Assembly (NCBI GenBank): GCA_963169105.1
Contig: OY720642.1
Span: forward strand, 77,106,716-77,170,715
Length of the DNA stretch: 64,000 bases
DNA from: Ceriagrion tenellum
Taxonomy: Eukaryota > Arthropoda > Insecta > Odonata > Coenagrionidae
Direction: 5' to 3'
Below are positions 46,583 to 57,744 of the stretch, piece after piece. Both the position numbers and the translations under genes were made by a program. Below the pieces are notes generated by a model that was given only the letters and a program-made list of their open reading frames with translations, ran no database searches and had not been told where the DNA came from. Within the stretch, counting starts at the first letter, position 1, and every line of letters begins with the position of its first letter.

Positions 46583-48044
46583 GGAACACAAGCTTCATCT
46601 AAAGCTTTCACGGTGGCCGCTAGTCTACCAACACATAAACACACCGAGAAGGAATTCAAGTGGAGGAATATATCTGAGGCTGCTCAAGTATTCCAATCGT
46701 TAGATCAGAAAATATCCAGGGACTTTCACGTTGAGATGGGAGGCCGGAATCTAAAGCGGTCTTAAAATTTGAATACGGAATAACATAGCGAGAATCTTTT
46801 GGCGCTCCCTGATATCGGGGAGGCTTGAGCGTGGGGAGGATCTACAGACGGTCAAGATTACGGGTTGCGGATGGGAACCGATGAGCGGCCCCGAATATTT
46901 TTCATAAGCCTTTTTCGTAATTGAGGAGAGACCGTAGAGACGAGGTTACTTAGATACGAAGACCGGGCCCATATTTTCTTATTGTCACCACATTAAACGT
47001 GGTCGACGCAGGTTGAACTTGGGGCCGTGTAATTTGATTCTCACACGCCTTCTGATCAATCCGAAGTGGTTCAAACCTGAATGTCTTGCCCCCTAATTTA
47101 AAAGCTAATCAGAAACATTATGAATTCGAATTGATTCAAACTCACTGGAGTTCACTCGTCACCATAAAGTAATCGGTTTCTTTAAATTGGAGAACCTTAT
47201 TTTCCAAAGCATATAGAGTAGGTATACATTTAATTAATAACACACAAGGCTTAGTTTATAATGCTACATGTGGCTTTCAGTATAAATAAAAATAATTTTC
47301 TCAACCTTAAAAAAAAACGCTGATTGGTGCCTATTCGATTCAGGAATTAATTTTATAAAAATAAATTTGGTGAAAATATGGGATAAGTTCAAATATTTTT
47401 AATAATAACTTAATGAGTCAAAAGTACGAGACTTCAAAAATAAATCAAGTGGACGGTCAGGGCCGTCACCACCAGCACTTACATAGAAAGTCGCCAGCTG
47501 CAAGTAACTCGCGCAAGAAACTAGCCTCAACGTTGTACCATCGGCTCTGAGCATAAAAAGCCATTGCCCCATAAAAGGATTGAATGTGATAGCAATGCTT
47601 TATTTTTGCTAGGAGGACGATATTTCATACGGGGGATGGCCTTTGGAGAGATAGGATTGGGACCCTCGATGCTCTCTGAATAATTCAACTGGCCTCTCCT
47701 CTGGCGCTTCCGACAATCGATAAAGCCGCCACGGCGCCTCTCCGTCTTCCGTGACGCCAGGGTCGGCCGGCCATTGCATTCCCCACGGGTGCCATGAACA
47801 GGGCCAGACGCCATTTCGTGGGCCCTGGGGGTGTGGCGGGAGGCGGGGATAAAGGGGTGGGAGAGGCACCCGGGGGGCCGCGGAGGGGAAACAGGATTGG
47901 GGGCAGGGTTGGAGAGTAGCAAGGGCATACGAATACATCTGCGTTAGCGAGCTAAATTTTCTTCGCCGCATGCTAATTACATAATAAAGAGCGACATGTA
48001 TAGGAACCAGTCTTATCTTTAGCGCGACAAATAGCCTTTCCAGC
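46583..48044. other. Spacer with a GC-rich patch
   Basis: 47640-47930 is GC- and CpG-richer (GCCGCCACGGCGCC; GGGGGGCCGCGGAGGGG). Two long minus frames (47527-47928, 47609-47971) overlap in it; neither has a recognised domain. Confidence 0.35.
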
Positions 48045-48345
48045 GTGTTTCAGGTGGACCGGAATCAGAAATGTTTCGTTAATCCGTCACATATATTAAA
48101 AATCTTACGAAGAGTTCAACAAAAAATAAGTATGGCAAAAAACTCTGCGAACAAGATTAGACAAACTTGTTACATTCTGCGAGAGAATAGCCTACTGAAA
48201 ACAATAACGGATGGAGAAATAAACGGAAACAATAGTAAGATCAAGAACAGAAGACATAATGAAGGACGTTATGGGAATGATTGGACGAGAATGAAACTGA
48301 GAGGAGATATTCAACAAACCAATCTTAAGATTGATGACAGCTAAC
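48045..48345 (+). mobile_element. Decayed LINE 3' end, family B-related
   Basis: The 99-codon frame contains SANKIRQTCYILRENSLLKT, ITDGEINGNNSKIKNRRHNE and ends QQTNLKIDDS. By position these correspond to WIGHILRHNSLLKTIIEGEIEG, a GRPR stretch and the ANQS-D end of LINE reverse transcriptases. No premature stop, but most conserved residues are lost. Confidence 0.45.
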
Positions 48346-50302
48346 TATAATCACTTACCTATGATCTTTAACGAACACGTAATAACAGCAGCAAGTCTAT
48401 GACATTTACGGCTTGAGTCACCAGATCTTACTTTTGTCTTCAAAATTAACGCGCTAGCACATTACACAGAAATAACGCGCAAGCACATAACGCTTCAAAC
48501 TTCGTGAGCGCAATCATCTGTATCGTAATGTCAGGAAACGTCATTAAACCCGCCCTGATCATTAAAGAGACGGGTGTTCCCACAGTGATTTTCGCTCATA
48601 GGGGTAGATAAACCCAGTCTGTACGTTATCTGAAACAACTGATGACTTACAGACTAGCGTATCTAGTATTCCATTAGCCAGTATGCATTCAAGGAGGAAT
48701 TCACGTCCAAGTAGGGTAAAGAGGACACGGGTTCAGGGGACAGGCTTCAATTCTCCCACTGCCAGGCATTGCCCCACAGGCCACCACCAGCCCACAACGA
48801 GCATGGGGATGTGAGGGGGAGGGGCCTCACTGAAGCCAATTTTCTGCGTTTCCTTACACGTGTAATCCGTTAAATTCGTTTGCAGCGCCACTGCATTAAA
48901 TCTTCGGGGGGAAGGAGGTAAAGCTTACACAGCAGCGCGGGTAATTGTGAGGCATGAAGGTGGGGGAAGGGTTGGTCGGTTCGCGCTCAACCCCTTCACG
49001 TGCTTATTTTTTTGCCGCCGCACGAGGCTTTGAAAGTTGAGCGGAAGAAACGGGAGGGGCAGCGCGCTCGCCGAGTGGAGAAAGAGTCAGGCCAATGAAT
49101 GAGGATTCGCTAATCCTTCCCGCTATTTTTTGTCACTTTTTTAAAAATGCTTCGAGGCTAAACAGTTTGGAAATCAATTTTGAACACGTGGATGCATAGG
49201 GAGAGAGAAAATTCACAATCTCAACTAAATAACGTTAGCAAACGGAATTCAATATGTGGCGTTCATTCTATTTAGTTGGAATTTATTTAACGGATTTTTA
49301 TTATTCTTTAGGCATTTTTTTCTGTACAGAAAGCTCTAGTCTTTCAGTAAATATTATCCATGAATAAATTCCGGGTCAAACGTTGAATTACACACGTGCA
49401 ATTTCTCGGAGAACCGAATCAATGGCTGATACGGTTATTTCCTGCGCCGAATCGACGTCAAGGTGATAAGCTACTTAAGACCGCCGAAAGAAATATGCCC
49501 CTTCCGCGAATCCTTTGGCTTTGTATTTTTCTGAAACACACGAATGAGAAGAAGCACTACGTACGTCATCTAATAACGAGAAGTCCGCTTAAAATCCTTC
49601 CACTAACTAACCAGTGCATAAGGATGCACCCGCGGAAGTACTATTCTTCGCTCTCGAAAAATATAAGCTTCACAGTTAAAGGGATTGTTCGTCTTGCAAT
49701 CTCTAGTTGCCGCAGCGGCGAAACATCTAATTACGGGATACAGAAGGTCGAAAAGTGAATTGCAACAGCTTATCTGTTCTTCGTAAACTTCCTTTTGGCA
49801 AAGTAAGAGAAAAGAGCAGCATCTATGAGCAAATGGGGAACTTGTTCATAGGATGAATGTGGTATTTTTGTTTGTAGGAAAGATTGAAGCTATTTACCAA
49901 GGTTTTTTGAATGGGCAGTCAACATTGAGCTATCATGACCTGAAATTCCTTTCTGCGAACGAATAAAGACCGCAATTGCAGTCGCTAAGCCTTCACGAAT
50001 GTTTCTGTTCCACAGACTAGTTCGTGAATTTAATGCATAAAACCTCCGCTTTAATAAAAATTCCAGCCACTACCAACAAAACGCTTCGAAACCTTGCTTT
50101 GCCTTTATAATTCAGGTATCCCCATTCATGTATGGGTTATCATTCTCCATCGACACAAGAAATTCCTAAAATGCTTATTTTGAATAAATTTCCTTTCCAA
50201 CTTATACCCGTGATCCGTCTTGTCGGCAACGATGGACGTGGAGAGACCGGTGTTAATGTCATACACCATTGGATACCGCAGTACGGCGTGCACTCTGAAT
50301 GA
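48346..50302. other. Spacer with a GC-rich block and an unrecognised frame
   Basis: 48720-49080 is GC-rich. A 120-codon plus frame at 49396-49758 is open but has no identified domain, signal peptide or splice pattern. Confidence 0.35.
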
Positions 50303-50420
50303 TTAAGGAAGGTACTAAGTCCGACCGATATATTTCCGCAACCATGATAGAGACCATATACGAACGTTAGCATTTTTAATATGCTTGAAGTAAATATAAT
50401 AATATTTATGACGCAAATAC
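50303..50420. repeat. Possible T-family left end
   Basis: TTAAGGAAGGTACTAAGTCCGACCGATATATTTCCGCAACCATGATAGAGACCATATACG resembles the left end of T1 in order and spacing, including the starting TTAA and the ATAATAGAGACCATATTCG segment. Confidence 0.35.
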
Positions 50421-51610
50421 TAAAATGTTTATGACAGAATCAATTATTGAATAACTAACAGTTCACAAGAGAGGGTTTAATTTGACGTTTTGTCACACCA
50501 TTTGCTGTGATGAAACAAAAGTATTTCAGAGAAAAAATGAATTTATGCATTCAATATTCGATTACAAATACGAGCTACAAATCCTAAGAAAGCTTCATTT
50601 TAAGGGAGAGTCTACGCTGGAAACTTACATCCGCATGTTTCTTCTACAGGAGTTTGAGGCGGAATCTATCCTGACGAAAAACATTTTGGCCATTTTTGCG
50701 TAGAGCCAGATTGGCTGCCACCGACAGTCAATAAACTTCTGCAAGCGACTCGCAGACACTTTCAAAAGTTCTGCAAGTGGACTAGCAGAGTCGTTGACTC
50801 CTGCAACACTCACCATAGGCTGCTTAATGCAAGATTGCGCAATAAACTTTACCATGTAAAACCCACCTGAGACAATCTGTACGTCAGTATTTCCTCATTT
50901 CTTTGATATCACTCAGGAGTACCTACTCAGCCGTACCTAATCGGATGGAAAACGAATTCTCTTTGATGGAATACATCTCAATAAATCGTGCAAAATTTGG
51001 CTGATATTTTGGCAATACTATCAAGGATAGAACTTTATTTCACTGAGGTAAAATCAATCAATTTTATTGGGAAAAAATACATAAGTTAAACTGCCTAAAC
51101 CCATCTTTAGGAGGTATATGACAACGATTTCTTCGCCCGTACAACGTGGAAATTTCACCTTTCACGCTTTATTCGGAGATGTACGTCCTGATGGGTAGGT
51201 AAGATATGCATTAACCACTTACTCATCAAATTCTTCCATACATTTCCATTATGAAATCCATGAAATATGCAAGCATATTACGTTTCGGTGTCAACAGCAT
51301 ACGACAGCATACTTGGGCAGCTGTCCTCAAACCTTTGACTGATTGAAACCAGGCAGACCGTAAGCCTCATACAGAAAGATCGCTTAAGACGATGACGGGG
51401 AAATGACAGGTTGAAAATGCCGGTATACTTAGGGATAAAAGAGAAAGGTTAGAACAGCGTTAGCAAATTCCTTGGACTCACTGCGTCCAAGAGTCACCAG
51501 GCCATCAAAGAAGTGTCACCGTGATCTTCTGAGTCAAGCGTCACTCAATGCACTGAGTGGTGACATGGACAGATTAAGGGGGGAAGGGTAAGAAATCCAA
51601 TAAAAAAGGT
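50421..51610. other. Spacer, nothing recognised
   Basis: Short frames 50482-50703 (+) and 50625-50855 (-) carry no domain. A GACTCTGCAAGTGG-like local repetition occurs near 50740-50800. Confidence 0.35.
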
Positions 51611-51790
51611 ATTATATGGGATCAGGTTGATATGGCGGCTAGACTACACGCTTTCGTTCCGAGGGACCGGGTTCGGATTCCGGAAACAACGGAGAAGTTT
51701 TTTACCGAGGAATACCCGACTGGCGTCGCGTCACTGCCATTTAAGATTCCTTTTGTTCCATTGACAATAATACATACTGATCATCAACTG
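51611..51790 (+). repeat. tRNA-derived SINE
   Basis: GATATGGCGGCTAGACTACACGC resembles the D-arm/A-box region, and CCGGGTTCGGATTCCGG (51688-51704) is a B-box-like T-arm with one extra base, about the right distance apart for a tRNA head. The body continues into A/T-rich sequence. The open frame across it is not a gene. Confidence 0.5.
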
Positions 51791-52204
51791 CTCCAGTATC
51801 ATCAACAGGTTAAAGATAGTTCAATAACCATTATCCTACACATATCCTAGATTTCTAATGGCATTATGTTATTTACACGATTATTCTTTCAAAAATAAGC
51901 TACTGATTGATTTCATGGACCTCTTGAAAGTTAAAATGCTATTCTTTGAAGAGTTAAACTTTGAAAGGAAACATTTTTTGAGGTCTTACCTGAGCTGACA
52001 AGCCACTGCAAAGTTCCAGAAAGAATGTTTCAGAGTAGCAGAATTGGCTTGAAGTGTTGTCTCTGCACCAAGGAATCTTAAATGGAACATTGGAGCGATT
52101 GACAAATAGGTATGTGTGCTAATGAAAAATGTTCTTCGAATCTAATGTTGCTGGCTGCGACTTCCCAAAGTGTAGAATTCCTTGAAGAAAGACCTAAGGC
52201 TTTT
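51791..52204. other. Spacer
   Basis: A+T-rich; no feature supported. Confidence 0.3.
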
Positions 52205-52405
52205 CCGCCGTATTATGAAGTTAAAGGTAATTCGTGTTTTCCACCGAGTCAAACTCACCATCTTGGCCGAAGTTTCGATGAACGAGTCGTCCATCGTCAT
52301 CAGGGCGATGATGATGGTGGACGACTCTTTCATCGGAACGTCGGTCAAGATGGAGAGTTTACTCCGGTGGAAAACTCGAGTGGCCTTAAACATGAAGAAT
52401 TCCTT
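52205..52405. mobile_element. Foldback element FB5, centre at the hammerhead-like motif
   Basis: Near-perfect palindrome centred near 52302. GTGTTTTCCACCG/CGGTGGAAAAC, CATCTTGGCCGAAGTTTCGATGA / TCATCGGAACGTCGGTCAAGATG and GAGTCGTCCATCGTCATC / GATGATGGTGGACGACTC pair across the centre. Because of this, open frames on both strands translate to similar peptides (VFHRVKLTILAE and VFHRSKLSILTD). They are not genes. Confidence 0.8.
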
Positions 52406-52519
52406 CTCTTCGACAGATTCAGCTCGCAATACTGGCGTGCTTCTTTCATTGATCGTGACCCTGCTTCCCAGATAGTAAACTTGCCACACCCGAGTATTTT
52501 AAATCGCTAATTTGCACAA

Positions 52520-52699
52520 ACTAGTGTTAGAACCGACGCTTTACATATAAACGCAAAATCAATACCTAGAGAAGGGATACGAACCCGCGATCATCCACAT
52601 ATCACGTAAACTCAATTCTATGGTTAAAAAACAACCTAATATGTTCGTCTTTTCCCATGATTCATACCACAACCCCAAAGAAAGATATGTCGCGGAACT
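52520..52699 (-). repeat. SINE dimer, unit 1
   Basis: On the minus strand: ...GATGATCGCGGGTTCGTATCCC (B-box with one change, near 52580) TTCTCTAGGTATTGATTTTGCGTTTATA. It is about 80-85% identical by eye to the adjoining unit at 52700-52862. Confidence 0.65.
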
Positions 52700-52862
52700 A
52701 GTGGTAGAACCGACTTTTTACAGATAAACGCAAAATCAATACCCCGAGAAGGGATTCGAACCCGCGATCCTCCCAACCAAATTCTAGAGTTCGAAAAGAA
52801 CCTAATATGTTTGTCTTTTCCCACGATGCATACCATAATCCCGAAGAAAGATAGGTCGCGGA
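52700..52862 (-). repeat. SINE dimer, unit 2
   Basis: On the minus strand: GGGAGGATCGCGGGTTCGAATCCC (perfect B-box near 52757) TTCTCGGGGTATTGATTTTGCGTTTATC. Head-to-tail with unit 1, sharing the far end TTCCGCGACCTATCTTTCTTCGGG-type sequence. Confidence 0.65.
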
Positions 52863-53427
52863 AGTGGATATCTTAATCAGGACGGCTTGAGGTCCGCAAT
52901 CTCCCGCTCGAACGGTTTCCATGACTTTTAGCCGGCAAATCGCATCGCATGATAAGGCCAAGGGCACTCCCTCCTCCCACCTTCTCCCCATTTTGGCTGG
53001 GAGGAGGGGGAAGGAGGGAATAGCATTGGGGGAGTGGAGTGAGGTGGGGTAGGGAGTCGCGGAAGGAATTCGGACAGATTCTTCGTGAGGAAGCGAGAGG
53101 AAGAAGAGGGGCTGTGGGGGGAGAGGGAAGTTTGGAGGTAGGAGGTGGAGGAGTGGAGGGGGGGGGTTCATTGCATCATCACCATCATCGGCTGCACGCA
53201 GCGGCAACAGTAGCAGGCCTCCGTGGTCACGTGACTCCCTTGATCCAGGTCATGGTTCCGATTGGTGCGGGAGATCATCAGCGATCGGAGTGGAGGGGGA
53301 GGGGGGAGTTCAGTACACGAAGGCGGAGAGGTGGACGAATTGGTAGGATGGCGTGTGGCAAAAGATGTGAGTAGGGCTGCCAACTTAACAAGAGATGATT
53401 TTCGGCGAAGTCTATTTCAACGGGTTC
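52863..53427. other. GC-rich and G/A-rich spacer
   Basis: Runs such as GGGAGGAGGGGGAAGGAGGGA (52999) and GGAGGGGGGGG (53155), and a CATCATCACCATCATC run at 53171. Long frames on both strands (52698-53207, 53039-53374) follow composition. Confidence 0.4.
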
Positions 53428-53550
53428 GTGAATCAGGGATTTTAAAGAGATTAAGGTGGGAGCCCTTAGAGACTCGGAGGCTACACGCTAGGCATAGATT
53501 GCTTGAGAAATTCAGAACTGGTGTGATTCAGAGCGACACCGAGAATAATA
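53428..53550 (+). mobile_element. LINE family A fragment, copy 4a
   Basis: TTAAGGTGGGAGCCCTTAGAGACTCGGAGGCTACACGC encodes LRWEPLETRRLHA and continues HRLLEKFRTGVIQSDTEN. It stops at GAATAATA, where another family A segment from farther upstream in the element begins (copy 4b). Confidence 0.7.
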
Positions 53551-53791
53551 GGATGGTTCTCGGGTGAAAAAAGTAAAAGAGATATACTACTTCGCTCTGG
53601 TTTGGCCACACCTCGAATACGCCGCGAGCATTTGGGAACCTGGTCATAAATATTTAACAAAAAATTTAATAAATTAAAAAAAGAAAAGCAACACGCTTCG
53701 TTAAAAACTGCAACGAGAGAACACATGGTGTTTCAAAACCTTCAGAGGGATTAAGGTGGAAGCCTCTATAGACTCGAAGGCTACACGCTAA
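53551..53791 (+). mobile_element. LINE family A fragment, copy 4b, 5' part
   Basis: Begins with AATAATAGGATGGTTCTCGGGTG (the RIIGRSSDEK region). It runs through KEIYYFALVWPHLEYAASIW, the KNFN..TREHMVF region and an RWKPL-RLEGYTLS segment to ACGCTAAGCT (53785-53794), where LINE copy 5 is inserted. It resumes at 54784. Confidence 0.7.
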
Positions 53792-54783
53792 GCTCCGTCT
53801 TTTTGCCGATGATGCAGCAGTGTATAAGGAAATTAGAAATGAAGAGGACAGTCAGTCTTTAGCTAAGGATTTAGATGCGATTGATGATTGGTGTGATAGT
53901 TGGCAGCTAGAATTAAATTTAAAGAAATGCGAGATAATGAACTTTTGGAAAAAGAATGGCTTTCCCCAGAATAATTATTGCATCACAGAAAAGAAAATAT
54001 CTAACGTAGAATCTATTAAATACTTAAGCGTCGCCATCACTGAAGACATATCATGGGGGAAACACATCAGGGAAATAACTAGTGTAGCAAACCGTAGATT
54101 AGGATTCGTAAAAAGGGTTCTAGGCAAATGCGATGAGAGAGTACGAGAAGGAAGCAATTTTACACTTACCAGGCCTCATTTAGAATATGCCGCTAGTATA
54201 TGGGATCCGTACGAGGAAGGTATGATAAAAGAAATAGAGCGTGTGCAAATGAGATCCGCTAGGTTTGTTAAAGGCCGTTATGATAAATGTATAAGAGTTA
54301 CGATTTTAATAGAAGAACTAGGATGGGAATTACTATCAGAACACAGGTTAAAATTTAGGTTAAACCTTTTAAGTATATTCGAAACCAATTTGTTCACAGA
54401 TGACGTTAGATATATAATGAGAACCCCTGCGTATTATGCTAGGTTTGATCATAATAACAAGGTTAGAGAAATAGATTGTCGTACCGATAGATTAAAAATG
54501 TCATTTTTCCCGCGTACCATAAGAGAGAACAATAGGCAGTGTAGCAAAGGGATAGGTTGGTGAAATATAGTAAGAGTAGTCTGTAGTGAATGATGCATGT
54601 AATAGCAACCAATAATCCCTTTCTTATTATGTAGATACTAACCATATAGCTGCATGTGACCCTATTATCTAGCATGCCTCCATTAAATATCCTAGTTGCA
54701 TGTCAATAGTGCATGTTTAGTGATCTTCACCCCCTGCCACACACCCTCGTGGTGGCTCGCAGGGCATTACGTAGACGTAGACG
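53792..54783 (+). mobile_element. LINE family A2 (copy 5), longest RT frame in the window
   Basis: The frame opens with RLFADDAAVYKE, containing the FADD form of the catalytic YADD box. It continues SWQLELNLKKCEIMNF, IKYLSVAITEDISWGKHIRE, ANRRLGFVKRVLGKCDERVR, TRPHLEYAASIWDPYEEGMI, ARFVKGRYD and FFPRTIREN before a stop at 54561-54563. This is domain 5 to the C-terminus of an L2/CR1/Jockey-type reverse transcriptase, uninterrupted for ~247 codons from 53820. A ~170-base 3' UTR ends ACCCCCTGCCACACACCC..GTGGTGGCTCGCAGGGCATTACG, then (GTAGAC)n. It is 5'-truncated. The open frame indicates it is the youngest LINE insertion here. Confidence 0.9.
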
Positions 54784-55131
54784 TAGACGCTAGGCTTAGC
54801 TTGTATGATAAATTCAGAACTGGTGTTTCAGAGCGACACAGATAATATCATCATGATGCCTCACCACATCTCTAGGCCTGACAGAAGCAATAAAATAAGA
54901 AAGATACATTGCCGAACAGATAGGTGCAAAAACTCATTCTTTCCGCGCACAATAAGCGACCACAATAAAAACTGTGCTCTACTAAATACACTCCCATAAT
55001 GCACATCAACATTTCACCTCCCAAAACCTTACATCCTTACACGGCTGGCGACCTAACACCCCCTGCCACAAGCCCATGCGGCGGCTAGCAAGGTAATATG
55101 TATATGTAGATATAGATTTAGAATTATTAGT
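54784..55131 (+). mobile_element. LINE family A fragment, copy 4b, 3' part
   Basis: Continues copy 4b after the nested insertion: CGCTAGGCTTAGCTTGTATGATAAATTCAGAACTGGTG, then FQSDTDNIIMMPHHISRPDR, SNKIRKIHCRTDRCKNSFFP and RTISDHNKNCALLNTLP. The tail is ACACCCCCTGCCACAAGCCCATGCGGCGG..AATATGTATATGTAGATATAG. Confidence 0.8.
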
Positions 55132-56089
55132 TATATTCAACGCCTAAATCAGCACATTAACGTGAGAAATGCCCTGTCTGGGTAGTGGGAGGCACGATTG
55201 GCAGAGGATGTTAGAACAACACCTATGAAGAAAAGGGACTGAATAGGGAAAAGGAATAGGGGAGACGGACGAACGGAAGAATTGAGTGTTGTACGTTTAC
55301 GGAATACCACGCTCTGTCCTAGTTATTTACAGAAATGATAAGTTGGAGGAAGGAATTTAAGTACCTTTCAGTTTGTTACCTTATCCCTCTAATTATGTCA
55401 CTTCTATCAGTACTAAAGATATAGTTAAGAGTGAAAACTATACTCCATGTGGTCCTTATCGCACATGATCTCAATTTTTTATCTATTTTAAGCCTCAAGT
55501 GTACTAAAATTAATTGTTGAAGGCGTAAGTTTGTGGAAAATTGTCACAGAAACGACGAAAAAATATTTTCGTATACATATATTCAACATTCAACATATAT
55601 TTCGTATAAAATATATTCAACCTTGGGCAAATTATTATACAACTTGAAGGACGAAGAGACACGGATAATCAGGAATGGTGCATAAAGGTTAAAGTGTACC
55701 CCTTCCCATTATATTGGTATACGTGGTCGACCTATCAATATTAGGGCTCGGGAACATAGAGCGAGTCAGTTGAAGGGATTTTTTTTCAAGAATGTTTACT
55801 AAACATTTAACCGAGGATGACCACGAAAGTGATTTTGAGCCTAAAGTGCCCCATATTGAGAGACATTGGACACACTTGAACAATTTGAAATTGTGAATGC
55901 TGCTACCAGAAAAAATGTGAACCTTGTCAATGAATGCCTTTTTCCTTCCCATTCACCTCTATTATCTATACAATGCCGCCTCCCCCCCACCACCTCCCAA
56001 TGACCGAACCTGACGGTGACGCACGTCTACGACGTCAATTAACGACCTTCACTTCTTCCTTCCCCTGCTCTGTCTCTGCTCTCTGTAAT
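55132..56089. other. Spacer, no gene recognised
   Basis: Small local repetition of ATATTCAACATTCAACATATAT near 55580-55620. The 87-codon minus frame (55689-55952) shows no domain. Confidence 0.35.
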
Positions 56090-56165
56090 GACTCGCATAT
56101 GTACCTTGATAATGACTGCTGTGCAGTCGAAACCTGGGTCGGCAATGAAGTGTGGAATATGCAAA
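56090..56165 (+). repeat. Half copy of foldback FB2
   Basis: CCTTGATAATGACTGCTGTGCAGTCGAAACCTGGGTCGGCAAT matches the right half of 2285-2452 but has no inverted partner. The solo half suggests the foldbacks are built from a monomer. Confidence 0.6.
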
Positions 56166-56620
56166 CATATGTTTTCGTCATCTCATGTGTACTCCTGTTA
56201 CGATTCTCTAAGTTGTTAACAAATCTGATAAAACAAATTGATTTGAAACGAAAACAAACCGTCGCATCGCTTAAACCGTAATTATTTATGTAAGTTTTCA
56301 GACGATTTCTTTTTCGAAAACTTCAAAAATGTTTGCTAAGACCCGATAAAATAACGGTAATAACTATGAAGAACAGGCAAGTACATATTTGTTCTCTCGT
56401 ATAAAATTAGATATCGCAATAGCTTCAATTGGCACTTTACAATTATCATCTTCAACTGGTACGGTAGCTAAATACTGGGATGCTTTTTAATGCATCTGAA
56501 AAATTGTGCTAGGTATTACAAACAGATCGTCTAGCACGCCACCTCTGTGACTCTTGGATCTCGGAGTATTTCCTGAAATTGTAGCAAAATGCGTTTTCGC
56601 TAAGTTTCCATAGCATTTGC
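56166..56620. other. Spacer
   Basis: A+T-rich, nothing recognised. Confidence 0.3.
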
Positions 56621-56988
56621 AGCATCTATATCTACATACTACCCTGCGAGCTTCCGCATGGGCGTGTGGCAAGGGGTATTAGGACAACAGCCGTGTAAAG
56701 ATGTAAGGGATAAGGTAATGGGTGGTGAAAGTGTTAAGTGTATTTTGGGAAAGTATTTAGTGGAGATCAGTTTTTATTGTGATCGCTTATTGTGCGCAGA
56801 CAAAGCGAGATTTCGTACCTATATTTTCGGCAAAGTATCTCTCTTATTTTATCGCTTCTGTCAGACCTAGAGATGCAGTGAGGCGTCATGATAATATTCT
56901 CTGTCACTCTGAAACACACCAGTTCTGAATTTCTCAAGCAATTTACGTCTAACATGAAGCCTTCGAGTCTCCAGGGGCTACCACCCAC
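56621..56988 (-). mobile_element. LINE family A 3' fragment, copy 6
   Basis: Complement of the tail CATCTATATCTACATACTACCCTGCGAGC is followed, on the minus strand, by 3' UTR and the CRKYRYEIS..SDRSDKIREI and LKQFR.. equivalents, up to CGTTAGACGTAAATT. It ends abruptly at 56988 against AAATAAATATGCGGAAAGCACTA, a sequence that also ends the tandem array at 58574-58596. Confidence 0.7.
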
Positions 56989-57063
56989 AAATAAATATGC
57001 GGAAAGCACTAATGGTGCATATAATGAAGTTGATGGAATATCGTCTCCAGTGAAATACTTCAA

Positions 57064-57226
57064 ATGTTTGCTATTTTATTAATACTCGTAGTTCCTGTTA
57101 CATTAGTTGGATATACTTACGTGCAAATCGTTGGAAATTCAACCCCTGCCGTAGATGAGGTGGATAGTGCAATCAATACATTTAGAAAACTTGTGAGGTC
57201 CGAGATGAAAATATCATATTTTCTGA
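57064..57226 (+). CDS. Candidate first exon, small membrane or secreted protein
   Basis: The frame starts MFAILLILVVPVTLVGYTYV, a strongly hydrophobic segment that could be a signal peptide or a membrane helix, and continues NSTPAVDEVDSAINTFRKLV. A GT at 57227 after CTGA is phase-compatible with the exon at 57775, but it is a weak donor; the frame otherwise stops at 57258. A Pro eight residues before a Tyr in the hydrophobic stretch would also suit helix 5 of a receptor. No family recognised; this is a hypothesis. Confidence 0.2.
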
Positions 57227-57744
57227 GTACCGCAGTTTGCGAAAACAATTACTTTTAAAATAAATAATTTAGAGCAAATAAGAGTGCAAACATTTTTTGA
57301 GAACCAAGTATAGAAGTATACGAGAAAAAAAGGTGTAATTAAATTAAAAATAATGAGTATGACATCCGGGTTGGTTTGTGACCCAAGCTTAAATTAAAGA
57401 TAAAATGATACATATAATAACGCTTACAACGAATTTCAATTAAGTTATTATTTATCATGGCTGTTTGACATGACTGTTTCCTTAGTCCACAATAGATATT
57501 ATGATTTTAACCTCTCCTAGTAAAAAAAAAACTTGCTTAGTTGACAAAGTGCTATAGATGATTATTACATAATGCAGAGAAGAAAGAGCTATTTTTTTAT
57601 TTATATGCTAGAGTTTATCAGAAAAATTGCAGGCTGATGCAATTCAATCATAGATTTGACTGTTTCTGATTACGTCATTAGATTCATTCATGGAACTTGT
57701 ATGTACGAAAATTAGCAAAGAGCGCAAGCTTGTATAATTTGGGT

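Noticed and set aside
47527..47971. Two overlapping ~120-133-codon minus frames
   Set aside because: Both open only because of high GC; neither contains a known motif.
49396..49758. 120-codon plus frame
   Set aside because: No domain, signal peptide or splice pattern; kept as unrecognised sequence.
52112..52510. Overlapping 97-132-codon frames on both strands with similar peptides
   Set aside because: Explained by the palindromic foldback FB5; similarity of the two strands is a property of the DNA.
52698..53207. 169-codon minus frame
   Set aside because: Runs through a SINE and G-rich low-complexity tracts; its C-terminal part is translated SINE.
53428..55131. Functional reverse transcriptase gene
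   Set aside because: The open frame lacks the endonuclease and N-terminal RT domains, so this is a 5'-truncated insertion.
56102..56281. Frame 55934-56281 as a membrane protein
   Set aside because: Its middle is translated FB2 half-repeat sequence.
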